Part shown: positions 35,130 through 44,363 of the stretch, in pieces
Numbering within the stretch: the stretch's first letter is position 1
Layout of the letters: each line of letters opens with the position of its first letter
Notes under the pieces: generated by a model
Seen by the model: the letters and a program-made list of their open reading frames with translations, nothing else
Told to the model about the DNA's origin: nothing
Database searches by the model: none
From: Brevundimonas poindexterae
Lineage (GTDB): Bacteria > Pseudomonadota > Alphaproteobacteria > Caulobacterales > Caulobacteraceae
Assembly: GCF_020524625.1 (NCBI RefSeq)
Contig: NZ_JAIVLL010000003.1
Span: 62,001 to 126,000, forward strand
DNA length: 64,000 bases
Reading direction: 5' to 3'
Program-made: the position numbers and the translations under genes

Positions 35130-36064
35130 CAGGCAGCCTCCTCGGTCGGGGTCGGGGACATCAGGGTGATGTCGCGATAGATGTCTTCCAGGGACCGGGG
35201 GCAGGGGCTCAGCTCATGCACCCCGATACCGGCCTCGACCAGGGTGCGGTTCAGCTGGCGCGCGACGCCCGGCGCATCATCGGACGGCCGCAGGCTGACC
35301 AGCCCCCCTTCCGGTTCGACGGACAGCGTCAGGCCCAGACCCGCCAGCAGGGCGCGGGCCTGCTCGGGGGCATCGCAGCCCAGTCTCAGGCGGGGCGCCT
35401 GACCGGCGCGCAGACTGACCAGATCATCTTCGAGCACCAGACGGCCCTGATGAACGATGCCGACGCGGTCGGCGACGTGCTCGACCTCGCCCAGCAGGTG
35501 GCTGGACAGCAGGACGGTGGCCCCGGTGCGCACCGGCAGGTCGCGCAGGAAGATCCGCATGTCGGCAATGCCGTCGGGGTCGAGGCCATTGGTGGGCTCG
35601 TCGAGGATCAGCACCGCCGGGGATCCCAGCATGGCCCGCGCAATGCCCAATCGCTGGCGCATGCCGAGCGAATAGCCGCCCACGCGGCGATCGGCCTGTC
35701 GGCGCAGGTCGACGATCTCCAAGACCCGGTCGACCTCATTGCGGGACAGGCCCAGGAGGGTGCGGGTGATGTCCAGATTCTCGCGCCCCGAAAGGTGGGC
35801 GTAGAAGCCGTGGGCCTCCAGCAGGGCGCCCATGCAGCGTGCGGCGCCCAGCCGGTCGGCCCGGGCATCGATGCCGGCGATCCGGATCGTGCCTTGGTCG
35901 GCGCGGATCAGGCCCAGCAGCATCTTGAGCGTCGTGGTCTTGCCGGCCCCGTTACGGCCCATGAATCCATAGACACAGCCTTTGGGGACATTCAGCGAAA
36001 CGGCGTCGACGGCAAGGGTGGCGCCGAAGCGACGCGTCAGGTTTCGGGTCTCGATGGCGAGCAT
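35129..36064 (-). CDS. ABC transporter ATPase (bacitracin/lantibiotic-immunity-like)
   Basis: 311 residues with GRNGAGKTT (Walker A, asparagine loop preceded by arginine), signature LGMRQRLGIARA and LILDEPTNGLDP. The C-terminal 80 residues are a regulatory extension ending in SPCPRSLEDIYRDIT, as in BcrA-type ATPases. It is translated before its permease with a one-base overlap. The promoter region, shared with the divergent DUF2975/XRE pair, carries two direct repeats. Confidence 0.9.
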   Translation of the reverse strand: MLAIETRNLTRRFGATLAVDAVSLNVPKGCVYGFMGRNGAGKTTTLKMLLGLIRADQGTIRIAGIDARADRLGAARCMGALLEAHGFYAHLSGRENLDITRTLLGLSRNEVDRVLEIVDLRRQADRRVGGYSLGMRQRLGIARAMLGSPAVLILDEPTNGLDPDGIADMRIFLRDLPVRTGATVLLSSHLLGEVEHVADRVGIVHQGRLVLEDDLVSLRAGQAPRLRLGCDAPEQARALLAGLGLTLSVEPEGGLVSLRPSDDAPGVARQLNRTLVEAGIGVHELSPCPRSLEDIYRDITLMSPTPTEEAA

Positions 36065-36080
36065 GTGCAGCCTCTCGTGT

Positions 36081-36134
36081 TTTAACTCTTGTATAAAGTT
36101 GCGAGGCGTGGAAATTTAAGTCAAGATTAAAGTT
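36081..36134. promoter_or_regulatory. Pair of 20-base direct repeats in a divergent promoter
   Basis: TTTAACTCTTGTATAAAGTT (36081-36100) and TTTAAGTCAAGATTAAAGTT (36115-36134) share 14 of 20 bases, including identical TTTAA and AAAGTT ends, and start 34 bases apart. They fill the AT-rich gap between the ABC ATPase (minus) and DUF2975 (plus) genes. They may be operators for the XRE regulator encoded next door and could govern both arms. Confidence 0.5.
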
Positions 36135-36151
36135 CAGACAGGAAGGATCCC

Positions 36152-36652
36152 ATGGCCGCTGACGACCTCGCCCGCTTTCGCACCCTGTGTGGCCACTACC
36201 GATGGCTGGCCGTGTTCATGGTGGTCAGCGTCGGTGCCCTGCTGGCCCTGATGTATTTCGTGGCTCCGGCGATCCTGGCGGCGCGGGGAGACTTCAGGGG
36301 CACGCCCAACGGCTGGCTGAGCGCGGTGGTCTGGGGAGCGCCGTCGCTGTTCTACCTCTATGCCGTCTGGTCACTGGGCCAGGCCATGGGGCGTCTGGCC
36401 AAGGGTGACCTGATCCAGCCCACACTGGCACGGGCGCTGAGGCGGGTCGGGCTGGCCCTTGGGATCGGTGGTGTGCTGAGCGTGTTCGGCGTGACCAATC
36501 TGACGCGGCTCATCCAGAGCGGGCATGGGGGCTGGCTGCATTTCGACGTCAGCGGCATGACGCTGGGCATGATCGGCGGGGCGCTGTTCCTGCTGGGCCG
36601 GGTGCTGGACCAGGCGACGGCCGTTCAGGCCGAGCTGGACGAGATGATCTGA
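36152..36652 (+). CDS. DUF2975 family membrane protein
   Basis: 166 residues with four membrane segments (WLAVFMVVSVGALLALMYFV, then near 55-75, 100-118 and 130-155), the layout of DUF2975. Such proteins are regularly encoded directly before a small XRE regulator, as here: the stop TGA is followed at once by the ATG of the regulator. GGAAGG lies six bases before the start. Function is unknown; the pair may form a membrane-linked regulatory unit. Confidence 0.85.
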   Translation: MAADDLARFRTLCGHYRWLAVFMVVSVGALLALMYFVAPAILAARGDFRGTPNGWLSAVVWGAPSLFYLYAVWSLGQAMGRLAKGDLIQPTLARALRRVGLALGIGGVLSVFGVTNLTRLIQSGHGGWLHFDVSGMTLGMIGGALFLLGRVLDQATAVQAELDEMI

Positions 36653-36889
36653 ATGCCCGTTCGCGTGACCCTTGATGCCGTTCTGGCCAAGCGCGGCCGG
36701 ACGGCGCGCGACCTGGCCGCCGAAGTCGGCCTGAGCGAGACACAGATGTCCCTGTTCCGGTCGGGCAAGGTGAAGGGCATCCGCTTTTCGACCCTCGCCC
36801 GAATGTGCGCGGCGCTGGGGTGCCGGCCCGCAGACCTGCTGGACTACGAGCACGACCCGGCGGATCTGGCCGCTCCCGAAAACGACTGA
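36653..36889 (+). CDS. Small XRE-family transcriptional regulator (YozG-like)
   Basis: 78 residues, essentially a single helix-turn-helix domain: LDAVLAKRGRTARDLAAEVG, LSETQMSLFRSGKVKGIRF and LARMCAALGCRPADLLDYE. This matches the short DUF2975-linked XRE regulators. It starts directly after the DUF2975 stop. It likely binds its own promoter region, where two direct repeats are present; this is inferred from position. Confidence 0.88.
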   Translation: MPVRVTLDAVLAKRGRTARDLAAEVGLSETQMSLFRSGKVKGIRFSTLARMCAALGCRPADLLDYEHDPADLAAPEND

Positions 36890-36939
36890 GGGCGCGCTCC
36901 TCGCGGAACGCGCCCCCGATGTCGTCGGTGTAGTGAGGC

Positions 36940-39237
36940 CTAGCGGCGCGGGAAGTAGTTGTTCTCGCGGTCGGCGTCGGCGGTCTCCCAGTTGGGATCG
37001 ACCTCTGTCTGCACCAGGGTCTTGTCGGTCACATACTGCCAGCTGACTTCCTGGTTGTTGAAGCGCCAGATCTCGGCCGGGATGCGGACGATCTCGCTGG
37101 TGCCGTCCTCGAAGGTCAGCTTCAGGATGATCGGCATCACCACGCCGCCGACGTTCTTGAAGGTGAAGCGGTAGACGTTCGAGTCGAACGAGTCGGCCTC
37201 GGCGATCATGGCCGTCATGCCGTCACGGGCGCCCTGGCCGATGGCCCGGCGCTGCTCTTCGGTCAGCGGATAGCCGTGGTCGGCGGTGTCGTCGTAGGCA
37301 TCGATGCCCGGATTGCGCTCGATAACCGTCTCGATGCCGCTGTTGTTGGCGACCGTCAGCGGCACCGGCGGGGTGTCGTTGTTGGTGTTGCCCCCCGTGG
37401 ACGGGCGACGGGCCGGACGGTCGGCATCGGTTTCCGGACGGGCCTTGATGACGTTCTCGACCGAGATGTCGACGTGGTCGGTCGAATAGAACCAGCCGCG
37501 CCAGAACCAGTCGAGGTCCATGCCCGAGCTCTCTTCCATGGTGCGGAAGAAGTCATAGGGCGTGGCGCGCTTGAACTGCCAGCGGCGCGCATATTCCTGG
37601 AAGGCGCGGTCGAACAGCTCGCGGCCCATGACGGTCTCGCGCAGGACGACCAGGGCGGTGCCGGGCTTGCGGTAGCCGATATTCCCCTGATTCAGGGCGG
37701 TGTCGTAGCGGGTCATCAGGGGGACCTGATTGTCCGATGTCATATAGCCGATGATGCCGCGCGGCTCGCCGCTGGCCGGGAAGTCCGGGTCCCACAGCTT
37801 GGTCGCCTGGTATTCGAGGAAGGTGTTGATGCCCTCGTCCATCCAGGTCCACTGACGCTCGTCGCTGTTGACGATCATCGGGAAATAGATGTGCCCGATC
37901 TCGTGGATGATGACGTCGACGAGAGCGTATTTGGTGCGGTCGCCGTTGATGATGTTGCCTTCGGCGTCCCGCGTCGGACGGGCGCCGTTGAAGGTGATCA
38001 TCGGGTATTCCATCCCGCCCACCGGGCCGTTGACGGACTGGGCCGTGGGATAGGGGTAGGGGAAGGTGAAGGAGCTGTAGACGTCGATGGCGTGGGCCAC
38101 GGCGCGGGTGGAATAGGTATCCCACATCGGCCGCGCTTCCTTGGTGTAGAAGGACATGGCCATCACGGTCGGGGCGCCGGGCGCGTCCTGTTCGACGGCC
38201 ATGGCATCCCAGACGAAGCCGCGCGAGGACGCCCAGGCGAAGTCACGGACGTTCTCGGCCCGGAAGCGCCAGGTGCGGGTGTCGGTGGAGCGTCCCTGTT
38301 CGCGGGCGAGGGCCTCGTCGGGCGTGACGACATAGACCGGCTCGTCGGTGCTGCGACGGGCCTCGGCCATGCGGGCCTGCTGCTCGCGGGTCAGGACGTC
38401 GCGGCCGTTCTGAAGCTCGCCCGAGGCGGCCACGATGTGGTCCGCCGGAACGGTGATCGAGACTTCGTAATTGCCGAACTCGAGGGGGAATTCGCCGGAG
38501 CCGAGGAAGGGCAGGGTGTGCCAGCCCTCATAGTCGGAGTAGGCGGCCAGGCGCGGGAACCACTGGGCCGCCTGGAAGATGCAGTTGCCGGCGGGCGTCG
38601 GCCCGGGGAAGCACTCATAGCCGCTGCGGGCGCCGGTCACGGCGGTCTCGCCGAACGGCATGCGGTAGCTCATGTCGAACACAAAGGTCTCGCCGGGCGC
38701 CAGCGGACGCGGCAGGTCCACGCGCAGGAGGGCGTCGACCTGGGTGGTGTTCAGCGCGCGACCGTCGGTGCCCTTGACCTGGATGTCCGAGAAGCCGCCT
38801 TCCCAGGTTTCGCTGCGCGCCAGCCCCAAGGTCTCATAGCGGCTGTAGGTCTCGGACGAGGAGGAAGGCGAGGCCACGCTGGCCATCGAGCCCTTGGCCA
38901 TGTCCTGCTGGTCCAGCAGGATCCAGACGTAGGTCAGGGTGTCTGGCGAGTTGTTGTGATAGGTGATCCGCTGGCTGCCGCTGAGGGATTTGGTATCCTC
39001 GTCGAACCGAACGTCGATGACGTAATCGACCTGCTGCTGCCAGTAGCGGTATCCGGGCGCGCCCGAAGCGGTGCGATAGTCGTTGGGGCTGGGCCAGCCC
39101 TCGCCCTCGAACTGGCGGAAGGCATCCTCATAGGTGCCGCGGCTCTGGTCGACGGCGCCGACACTGACCTGGGCCATGGCGGACCCCGCCATGAGGGCCG
39201 CCGTCCCGACGGCAGCAAGCAGAAGACCGATACGCAT
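36940..39237 (-). CDS. M1-family metallopeptidase, secreted
   Basis: 765-residue aminopeptidase-like protein with a signal peptide (MRIGLLLAAVGTAALMAGSA, cut after AMAQ). The M1 core is complete: GGMEYPMI in place of the GxMEN exopeptidase motif, and HEIGH with the third zinc ligand 18 residues on (WMDEG), near residues 445-468. The N-terminal 400 residues form the beta-sandwich typical of M1 enzymes. The change to GGMEY may alter amino-terminal recognition. It is a single-gene unit in the periplasm or outside the cell. Confidence 0.9.
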   Translation of the reverse strand: MRIGLLLAAVGTAALMAGSAMAQVSVGAVDQSRGTYEDAFRQFEGEGWPSPNDYRTASGAPGYRYWQQQVDYVIDVRFDEDTKSLSGSQRITYHNNSPDTLTYVWILLDQQDMAKGSMASVASPSSSSETYSRYETLGLARSETWEGGFSDIQVKGTDGRALNTTQVDALLRVDLPRPLAPGETFVFDMSYRMPFGETAVTGARSGYECFPGPTPAGNCIFQAAQWFPRLAAYSDYEGWHTLPFLGSGEFPLEFGNYEVSITVPADHIVAASGELQNGRDVLTREQQARMAEARRSTDEPVYVVTPDEALAREQGRSTDTRTWRFRAENVRDFAWASSRGFVWDAMAVEQDAPGAPTVMAMSFYTKEARPMWDTYSTRAVAHAIDVYSSFTFPYPYPTAQSVNGPVGGMEYPMITFNGARPTRDAEGNIINGDRTKYALVDVIIHEIGHIYFPMIVNSDERQWTWMDEGINTFLEYQATKLWDPDFPASGEPRGIIGYMTSDNQVPLMTRYDTALNQGNIGYRKPGTALVVLRETVMGRELFDRAFQEYARRWQFKRATPYDFFRTMEESSGMDLDWFWRGWFYSTDHVDISVENVIKARPETDADRPARRPSTGGNTNNDTPPVPLTVANNSGIETVIERNPGIDAYDDTADHGYPLTEEQRRAIGQGARDGMTAMIAEADSFDSNVYRFTFKNVGGVVMPIILKLTFEDGTSEIVRIPAEIWRFNNQEVSWQYVTDKTLVQTEVDPNWETADADRENNYFPRR

Positions 39238-39325
39238 GGAAACCCCACTGGATTGAACACCCCGAATGGGCGGGGACCTTAACGGGCCGGCGGGGGGGCG
39301 CAAGCGGCGGAATATTACAGACAGT

Positions 39326-40276
39326 TCACAGTCCGCGTCGGCCCAGCCAGCCCTGGACCAGTTGCGGCCAGGCCGCGGCGGGCCGGCCCTCGATCAGGCG
39401 GATGCCAAAGCCATGGCCGCCCTCCTCGAACAGGTGCATCTCGACCGGCACGGCGTCGCGGCGGAGGGTGTCGGCCAGCATGAGCGAATTCTCGACCGGC
39501 ACGGCGGTGTCGTCCATGGCGTGAAGCAGGAAGGTCGGGGCCGCGCCCTGCCAGTCCATCTGTTCCAGACTGTAGGCGGCGATCCGGTCGGGGGAGGGGT
39601 TTTCACCCAGCAGCTCGCGCCGCGACCCGGCGTGGGCGAAGGGGTCGGTCAGGGTCGCCACCGGATAGAGCAGGATCAGGGCATCCGGCCGGTGCGAGGC
39701 ATCGTCGAGGGCATCGACCGCGGCATAGGTCGCATCGCGCCGGGCGCCCAGCAGACCGGCCAGATGGCCACCGGCGGAAGCCCCCAGCACGACCACCTGC
39801 TCCGGCGAGCGGCCCTCGGCCAGCGCCTGACCCCGGACCAGTCTCAGGGCGCGCTGGGCGTCCTGAAGCGGGGCGTCGGGCCCGGCGGCCCATCCGTCAG
39901 CGGGCAGGCGATAGCGCAGGACGTAACAGGTGTAGCCCATGGCGGCGAACACATGCGCGCAGTCCATGCCCTCCTTGTCGACCACAGCCCAGCGATAGCC
40001 GCCGCCCGGAATCAGCAGGAGGGAGACACCGTTGGCCTCAGCCGGCCGCACCACGGTCAGCAGGGGGTCGCGCGTGTGTTTCGCGATCCGGTCGTGATAG
40101 CCGGGGTCGGTCGAGCGCTCGATCACCTCGGCGGTGACCGTCACGGCCTCGCCGCCCGGCGCCGCGCCGGGCCACAGGCGCAGTGTTTCGATCGTCGGTT
40201 CGTCGGCGGCCAGCGCCAGACCGGGCGACATCAGCCCCAGAGCGGTGAGACCCAGAGCCTGCCGCCGGTCCAGCAT
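39326..40276 (-). CDS. Alpha/beta hydrolase (esterase/xylanase-like), Tat signal
   Basis: 316 residues with a twin-arginine-type signal (LDRRQALGLTALGLMSPGLA). The fold shows an oxyanion-type LIPGGGYRW and the nucleophile elbow GASAGGHLAG; the catalytic acid and histidine are likely in AMDDTAVP and GGHGFG. This group contains acetyl-xylan esterases and BD-FAE-like enzymes. The start at 40276 replaces a longer frame that has no signal. It lies seven bases after the thiolase stop on the same strand, so the two may be co-transcribed. Confidence 0.87.
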   Translation of the reverse strand: MLDRRQALGLTALGLMSPGLALAADEPTIETLRLWPGAAPGGEAVTVTAEVIERSTDPGYHDRIAKHTRDPLLTVVRPAEANGVSLLLIPGGGYRWAVVDKEGMDCAHVFAAMGYTCYVLRYRLPADGWAAGPDAPLQDAQRALRLVRGQALAEGRSPEQVVVLGASAGGHLAGLLGARRDATYAAVDALDDASHRPDALILLYPVATLTDPFAHAGSRRELLGENPSPDRIAAYSLEQMDWQGAAPTFLLHAMDDTAVPVENSLMLADTLRRDAVPVEMHLFEEGGHGFGIRLIEGRPAAAWPQLVQGWLGRRGL

Positions 40277-40283
40277 GGCGGGA

Positions 40284-41474
40284 TCAGACCCGCTCGACGG
40301 CCATGGCGACGGCTTCGCCGCCACCGATGCAGAGCGAGGCCACGCCCTTCGTCTTGCCTTCGGCTTCCAGCGCGCCGAGCAGGGTGGCGAGGATACGGGC
40401 GCCCGAGGCCCCGATCGGGTGGCCGAGGGCGCAGGCGCCGCCGTTGATGTTCACCTTGTCGCGGCTCATGCCCATTTCCTTCATGGCGATCATCGGCACG
40501 ACGGCAAAGGCTTCGTTGATCTCCCACAGGTCGACGTCGTCGACCGACCAGCCGGCCTTCTTCAGGGCCTTCTGCATGGCGGGCACGGGGGCGGTGGTGA
40601 ACAGGCCGGGCTCATGGGCGTGCGCCGCGTGGGCGACGACCCGGGCGACGATCGGCAGGTTCATGGCCTTGGCGACGCTCTCGCGGGTCATGACCAGGGC
40701 GGCGGCGCCGTCCGAGATCGAGCTGGCATTGGCGGCGGTGATGGTGCCGTCCTTGGCGAAGGCTGGACGCAGGGTCGGGATCTTCTCGGGGCGGGCCTTG
40801 CCCGGCTGTTCGTCGGTGGTGACCGTCTCGGTGCCCTTGCGCGTGGTCACCTCGACCGGGGTGATCTCGGCCTCGAAGGCGCCCTTTTCGATGGCGGCAT
40901 TGGCGCGGCGCAGGGACTCGATGGCGTATTCGTCCTGCTGCTCACGGGTGAACTGATACTGGCCGGCGGTGTCTTCGGCGAAGGCGCCCATAAGCTTGCC
41001 GGGGGTGTAGGCGTCCTCGAGACCGTCCATGTACATGGTGTCGACGATCACATCGTGGCCGATGCGGGCGCCGCCGCGGTGCTTGTTCATGACGTAGGGG
41101 GCGCCGGTCATCGACTCCATGCCGCCGGCGACGATGACGTCGGCTGTGCCGGCAAGAAGAGCATCGTGACCCATGATGGCGGCCTGCATGCCCGAGCCGC
41201 ACATCTTGTTGACGGTGGTTGCCTCGACATGTTTGCCCAGACCGGCGCCGATGGCGGCCTGTCGGGCCGGGGCCTGGCCCAGACCGGCCGGCAACACGCA
41301 GCCCATGAAGATCTGCTCGACCTTGTCGGCGGGGACGCCGGCACGATCGACGGCGGCCTTGACGGCGGTGGCGCCCAGATCGGTCGCCTTCACGCCGCTC
41401 AGGGCGCCCTGGAAGCCGCCCATCGGGGTGCGGGCAAAGGCGACGATGACGACGGGATCATTGGATTGGGTCAT
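40284..41474 (-). CDS. Acetyl-CoA acetyltransferase (thiolase)
   Basis: 396-residue thiolase II-type enzyme that condenses two acetyl-CoA or cleaves acetoacetyl-CoA. The nucleophilic cysteine is in NKMCGSGMQA near residue 91; GHPIGASGARI holds the histidine, and CIGGGEAVA the second cysteine near the C-terminus. The start is MTQSNDPVV at 41474. It lies far from the CoA-transferase genes at 57.7-59.7 kb, but the two activities belong to the same acetoacetate pathway. Confidence 0.94.
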   Translation of the reverse strand: MTQSNDPVVIVAFARTPMGGFQGALSGVKATDLGATAVKAAVDRAGVPADKVEQIFMGCVLPAGLGQAPARQAAIGAGLGKHVEATTVNKMCGSGMQAAIMGHDALLAGTADVIVAGGMESMTGAPYVMNKHRGGARIGHDVIVDTMYMDGLEDAYTPGKLMGAFAEDTAGQYQFTREQQDEYAIESLRRANAAIEKGAFEAEITPVEVTTRKGTETVTTDEQPGKARPEKIPTLRPAFAKDGTITAANASSISDGAAALVMTRESVAKAMNLPIVARVVAHAAHAHEPGLFTTAPVPAMQKALKKAGWSVDDVDLWEINEAFAVVPMIAMKEMGMSRDKVNINGGACALGHPIGASGARILATLLGALEAEGKTKGVASLCIGGGEAVAMAVERV

Positions 41475-41557
41475 GGAAAACTGTCCCTGAACTCGAATTT
41501 GGATGGGGGCTAGATCGGCCTTTGTGCGCTGCAACGCAAGTCTGTTCGCAGCTGCGG

Positions 41558-42421
41558 TCAGTCGGCGGGCGGGCGGCGGGGGCCGAACAACTTGCGCCTC
41601 TGCCGGGCCAGAGCCAGCGGACGGCCGTCGGGCGCGAAGGCCACGCCGTCGTCCAACGCCCAGCCCCCGGAGACGTCGCGGGTGCAGAACTGGAAGATGG
41701 CCCAGCCCTCCGGCGACGTGTCGGGCGTGATGGGCTCGATCAGGTCATAGCGCAGATCGACGCTGGCCGACGGCACCGGCGGCAGGGGCAGCACGCTCAT
41801 GTAGGACGGGAAGATGCCGTCCAGCAGGAAGCACAGGGTCAGCTCGTCCAGAGGCCGGCCGTCGCGCGTGCGCATCCAGAGTCGCAGCGTCGGGTCGGTC
41901 AGGGGCGCGCCGCCACCCAGCTTCGGGCCGCCGTCGAACCGGTGCTCGATATAGCGCGTGAACCAGGGGGCAAGGCGCGGGTCGACCGGCGTGGGATCAA
42001 GGGCATCGAATGGCGTGGGCGAGGGCGTGAGGGGCCGCACCTCCGGGCCGTGGCCCAGCGTGCCAAAGGTCCCCATGGCCGTCAGGGCCGGTCGACCGGG
42101 CTGTCCCGCGCGGACGGAGGCATAGGCTACGGATCGACCGCCCCGGTCGAGGGAGGGCGTGAAGGTGATGCCCTCGAACCGGGCGGCGGCCAGATACTGC
42201 ACCGTCAAAGTCATCAGCGGGGGCTGGATATCCAGACCCTCACGCATGGCCCGCACGGCCAGCGCCGCCATCAGGCCCCCGAAAGGAGCCCCCCTCAGCG
42301 GGTCGGTGGCGAGGGGCGCATTGGAGAAGTCCGGGGTCAGGGTCGCGATGCGCGCGACGTCCTCGCCAGGGCGCAGCGCAAGGGCGTCATCAAGGGACTG
42401 GACAGGCTCGGAGAGGGTCAT
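41558..42421 (-). CDS. Acyl-CoA thioesterase-like protein (TesB-type double hotdog)
   Basis: 287 residues with the double-hotdog layout of TesB-like proteins: GAPFGGLMAALAVRAM near the N-terminus, TVQYLAAARFEGI in the first hotdog and LRLWMRTRDGRPLDE with FLLDGIFPS in the second. It would hydrolyse acyl-CoA to free acid and CoA. No close subtype is clear. It is divergent from the HxlR regulator, which could control it. Confidence 0.85.
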   Translation of the reverse strand: MTLSEPVQSLDDALALRPGEDVARIATLTPDFSNAPLATDPLRGAPFGGLMAALAVRAMREGLDIQPPLMTLTVQYLAAARFEGITFTPSLDRGGRSVAYASVRAGQPGRPALTAMGTFGTLGHGPEVRPLTPSPTPFDALDPTPVDPRLAPWFTRYIEHRFDGGPKLGGGAPLTDPTLRLWMRTRDGRPLDELTLCFLLDGIFPSYMSVLPLPPVPSASVDLRYDLIEPITPDTSPEGWAIFQFCTRDVSGGWALDDGVAFAPDGRPLALARQRRKLFGPRRPPAD

Positions 42422-42517
42422 GGGGCTACAGGTGCGGCGAGTGCATTGCTAAAAAGGACGGACGTCGGAGCATAGAGGCAGGGTTCAGAATAACAACCCA
42501 CTTGCAATCAGGCTGCC

Positions 42518-42527
42518 GTGACGTCAC
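42518..42527. promoter_or_regulatory. Perfect palindrome GTGACGTCAC before the HxlR gene
   Basis: A ten-base perfect palindrome, nine bases before the ATG of the HxlR-type regulator and about 100 bases from the divergent thioesterase. It is a candidate operator for autoregulation, a common habit of this family. Confidence 0.4.
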
Positions 42528-42536
42528 TTTTTGCAC

Positions 42537-43028
42537 ATGGGACGCACCGCAGACTATTCCCGACAGAGCTGTTCGATCGCCGCCACCCTCGAGGTGATCG
42601 GCGATCCATGGACGCTGCTGGTCATTCGTGACGCCTTTCAGGGCGTGAGCCGCTTCGAGCAGTGGCAGGACCGCCTGGGCGTGGCGCGCAATGTGCTGGC
42701 CGCCCGGCTCAAAACCCTGGTCGCGCATGGCGTGCTGGAGGTCCGGCCCTATTCGGAACGGCCCCCGCGCAACGAATATGTGCTGACGGCCAAGGGCAAG
42801 GATCTCTCGGACGTGTTGCTGACGATGCACGGCTGGGGCTCCAAGCACCTGTATGGCGAGGCAGACTCGGGCGTGACCTTCACCCACAAGACCTGTGGGT
42901 CGGAGCTGTCGCCGCGTCTGGCCTGTTCCTGCTGCGGCGAGATCGTGAAGCGGAGCGACATCGCGGTCGCCTTTGAAGCTGACCGGCCCACGGTCGCCGA
43001 TGTGCTGCCCAAGGACGAAGCGGCCTGA
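42537..43028 (+). CDS. HxlR family transcriptional regulator with C-terminal cysteine motif
   Basis: 163-residue winged-helix regulator. CSIAATLEVIGDPWTLLVIR and FEQWQDRLGVARNVLAARLK are HxlR-type; the first cysteine (in RQSCSI) is the one often used as a redox or aldehyde sensor. Beyond the usual 110 residues there is a tail with HKTCGSELSPRLACSCCGEI, a possible zinc knuckle. It is followed after two bases by a GST gene, which suggests a detoxification role. Confidence 0.9.
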   Translation: MGRTADYSRQSCSIAATLEVIGDPWTLLVIRDAFQGVSRFEQWQDRLGVARNVLAARLKTLVAHGVLEVRPYSERPPRNEYVLTAKGKDLSDVLLTMHGWGSKHLYGEADSGVTFTHKTCGSELSPRLACSCCGEIVKRSDIAVAFEADRPTVADVLPKDEAA

Positions 43029-43030
43029 TC

Positions 43031-43783
43031 GTGTCGCCGGCCGTCACCCTGATCGGCAGCCCGGTCTCGCCTTATGTGCGCAAGGTGCTGGCCTGCTGCG
43101 CCATCAAGGGTGTCGAGGTGAAGGTCGACCCGATCTCCCCGTTTCTGGGGGACGACGGCTTTTCGAAGATCAGCCCGCTGAGGCGTATTCCGGTCTGGAT
43201 CGAGGGTGACTTCACCCTGTGCGACTCGAGCGCCATCGTGCAGTACATCGAGGAGACGCGGTCCGGGCCGGCGCTGTGGCCGGCCGATCCGAAGGCCCGG
43301 GCGCAGGCGCGCTGGCTGGAGGAGTACGGCGACACCCGGCTGTTCGACGTTCTGGGCTGGAAGCTCTTCTTCCAGATGGCGCTCAAGCCGCACTTCTTCG
43401 GCGGCGAGACGGACCAGGCGGCGGTCGCCCATGCGCGCGACGTCGAACTGCCCGAGATCCTCGACTATCTGGAGAGCGTTTCGCCGCAGGAGGGCTTCCT
43501 GTTCGGCGAGGCGGTGTGCGTGGCGGATTTCGCGGTGACGGCGGCGTGCATGAACCTTGAGACGATCCGGGTGCGGGTGACCGCCGACCGCTGGCCGCGT
43601 TTTGCAGGCCTGATCGCGCGGGTACAGGACACACCGCTCGGCAATCTCAACCGGCTGGCGGGACGTCTGATGAGGGCGCCGCTGGAGCAGCATCGCGATT
43701 TGCTGCCGGAGTTCGGGCTGGCGGCGACGGAAACGACCCTGCTGGGCCGCGAGGTCCGACGCGGGCCGATGACGGCGAACTAG
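43031..43783 (+). CDS. Glutathione S-transferase family protein
   Basis: 250 residues. The thioredoxin-like N-domain (SPVSPYVRKVLACCAIKGVE) has a serine/proline pair at the active site; RRIPVWIEGDFTLCDSSAI holds the conserved cis-proline and the glutathione-binding DSxAI. The C-terminal domain is all-helical. The start is GTG two bases after the regulator's stop. It probably conjugates glutathione to electrophiles sensed by the HxlR protein. Confidence 0.9.
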   Translation: MSPAVTLIGSPVSPYVRKVLACCAIKGVEVKVDPISPFLGDDGFSKISPLRRIPVWIEGDFTLCDSSAIVQYIEETRSGPALWPADPKARAQARWLEEYGDTRLFDVLGWKLFFQMALKPHFFGGETDQAAVAHARDVELPEILDYLESVSPQEGFLFGEAVCVADFAVTAACMNLETIRVRVTADRWPRFAGLIARVQDTPLGNLNRLAGRLMRAPLEQHRDLLPEFGLAATETTLLGREVRRGPMTAN

Positions 43784-43793
43784 GCGGGCACCG

Positions 43794-44363
43794 TCAGCGG
43801 ATCCCGTCCCCCTTCAGGGCGATAAGGGGGATGACGATGTCTTCCTCGTCGTCGAGATGGCGCGTCAGCGAGGGCAGGGCCGCGTCAAAGGCATCGGCCA
43901 GCCGGTGGGCCGGCGAGGCCGCATCCGGTGCATTGCCGGCCACCGCCATGTGAAATCCCCGCCCGGCCTCGAACAGGGCCTGCAGATGGCCATGGACAGC
44001 GTCGTGATCCCGGTCCAGCAGGTCTATGCCTGCGGCGATGTCGGGCTCCATCTGGCGGAAAACCGGGAAATAGTGCCCGCTCTCGATGCGATGATGACCG
44101 TCCAGGTGCTGCAGGAAGGCCTGCAACGCCGGGATCAGCTGCGCATGCAGGCCCCGGGGATTGGCGGGGTCCGCCCGAAAGGCCGTGGTCAGGCCGGTCA
44201 TGTGGTCGCCGTGGTGCCGGAAACCGGCATGCATCTGCAGCCAGTGCGCAGCGACGGGGTTCAGCCCGGCCTCGCCCCATCGGCTGCGCGGAAAGCGGTC
44301 GCGAAGGGCCAGCCACTCGCCCGGCAAACCCTGCCGATGCGCCAGATCGAGGGGATCAGACAA
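43794..44363 (-). CDS. Hemerythrin HHE-domain protein
   Basis: 189-residue helical protein. Conserved histidines and acids ([26 protein letters not shown] and [13 protein letters not shown]) fit a di-iron hemerythrin-like fold. There is no ATG or GTG at the expected N-terminus; a TTG at 44363 overlaps the mnmA stop by eight bases and yields MSDPLDLAH. The longer frame upstream is antisense to nothing useful and overlaps mnmA. A role in oxygen, nitric oxide or iron handling is possible. Confidence 0.82.
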   Translation of the reverse strand: MSDPLDLAHRQGLPGEWLALRDRFPRSRWGEAGLNPVAAHWLQMHAGFRHHGDHMTGLTTAFRADPANPRGLHAQLIPALQAFLQHLDGHHRIESGHYFPVFRQMEPDIAAGIDLLDRDHDAVHGHLQALFEAGRGFHMAVAGNAPDAASPAHRLADAFDAALPSLTRHLDDEEDIVIPLIALKGDGIR

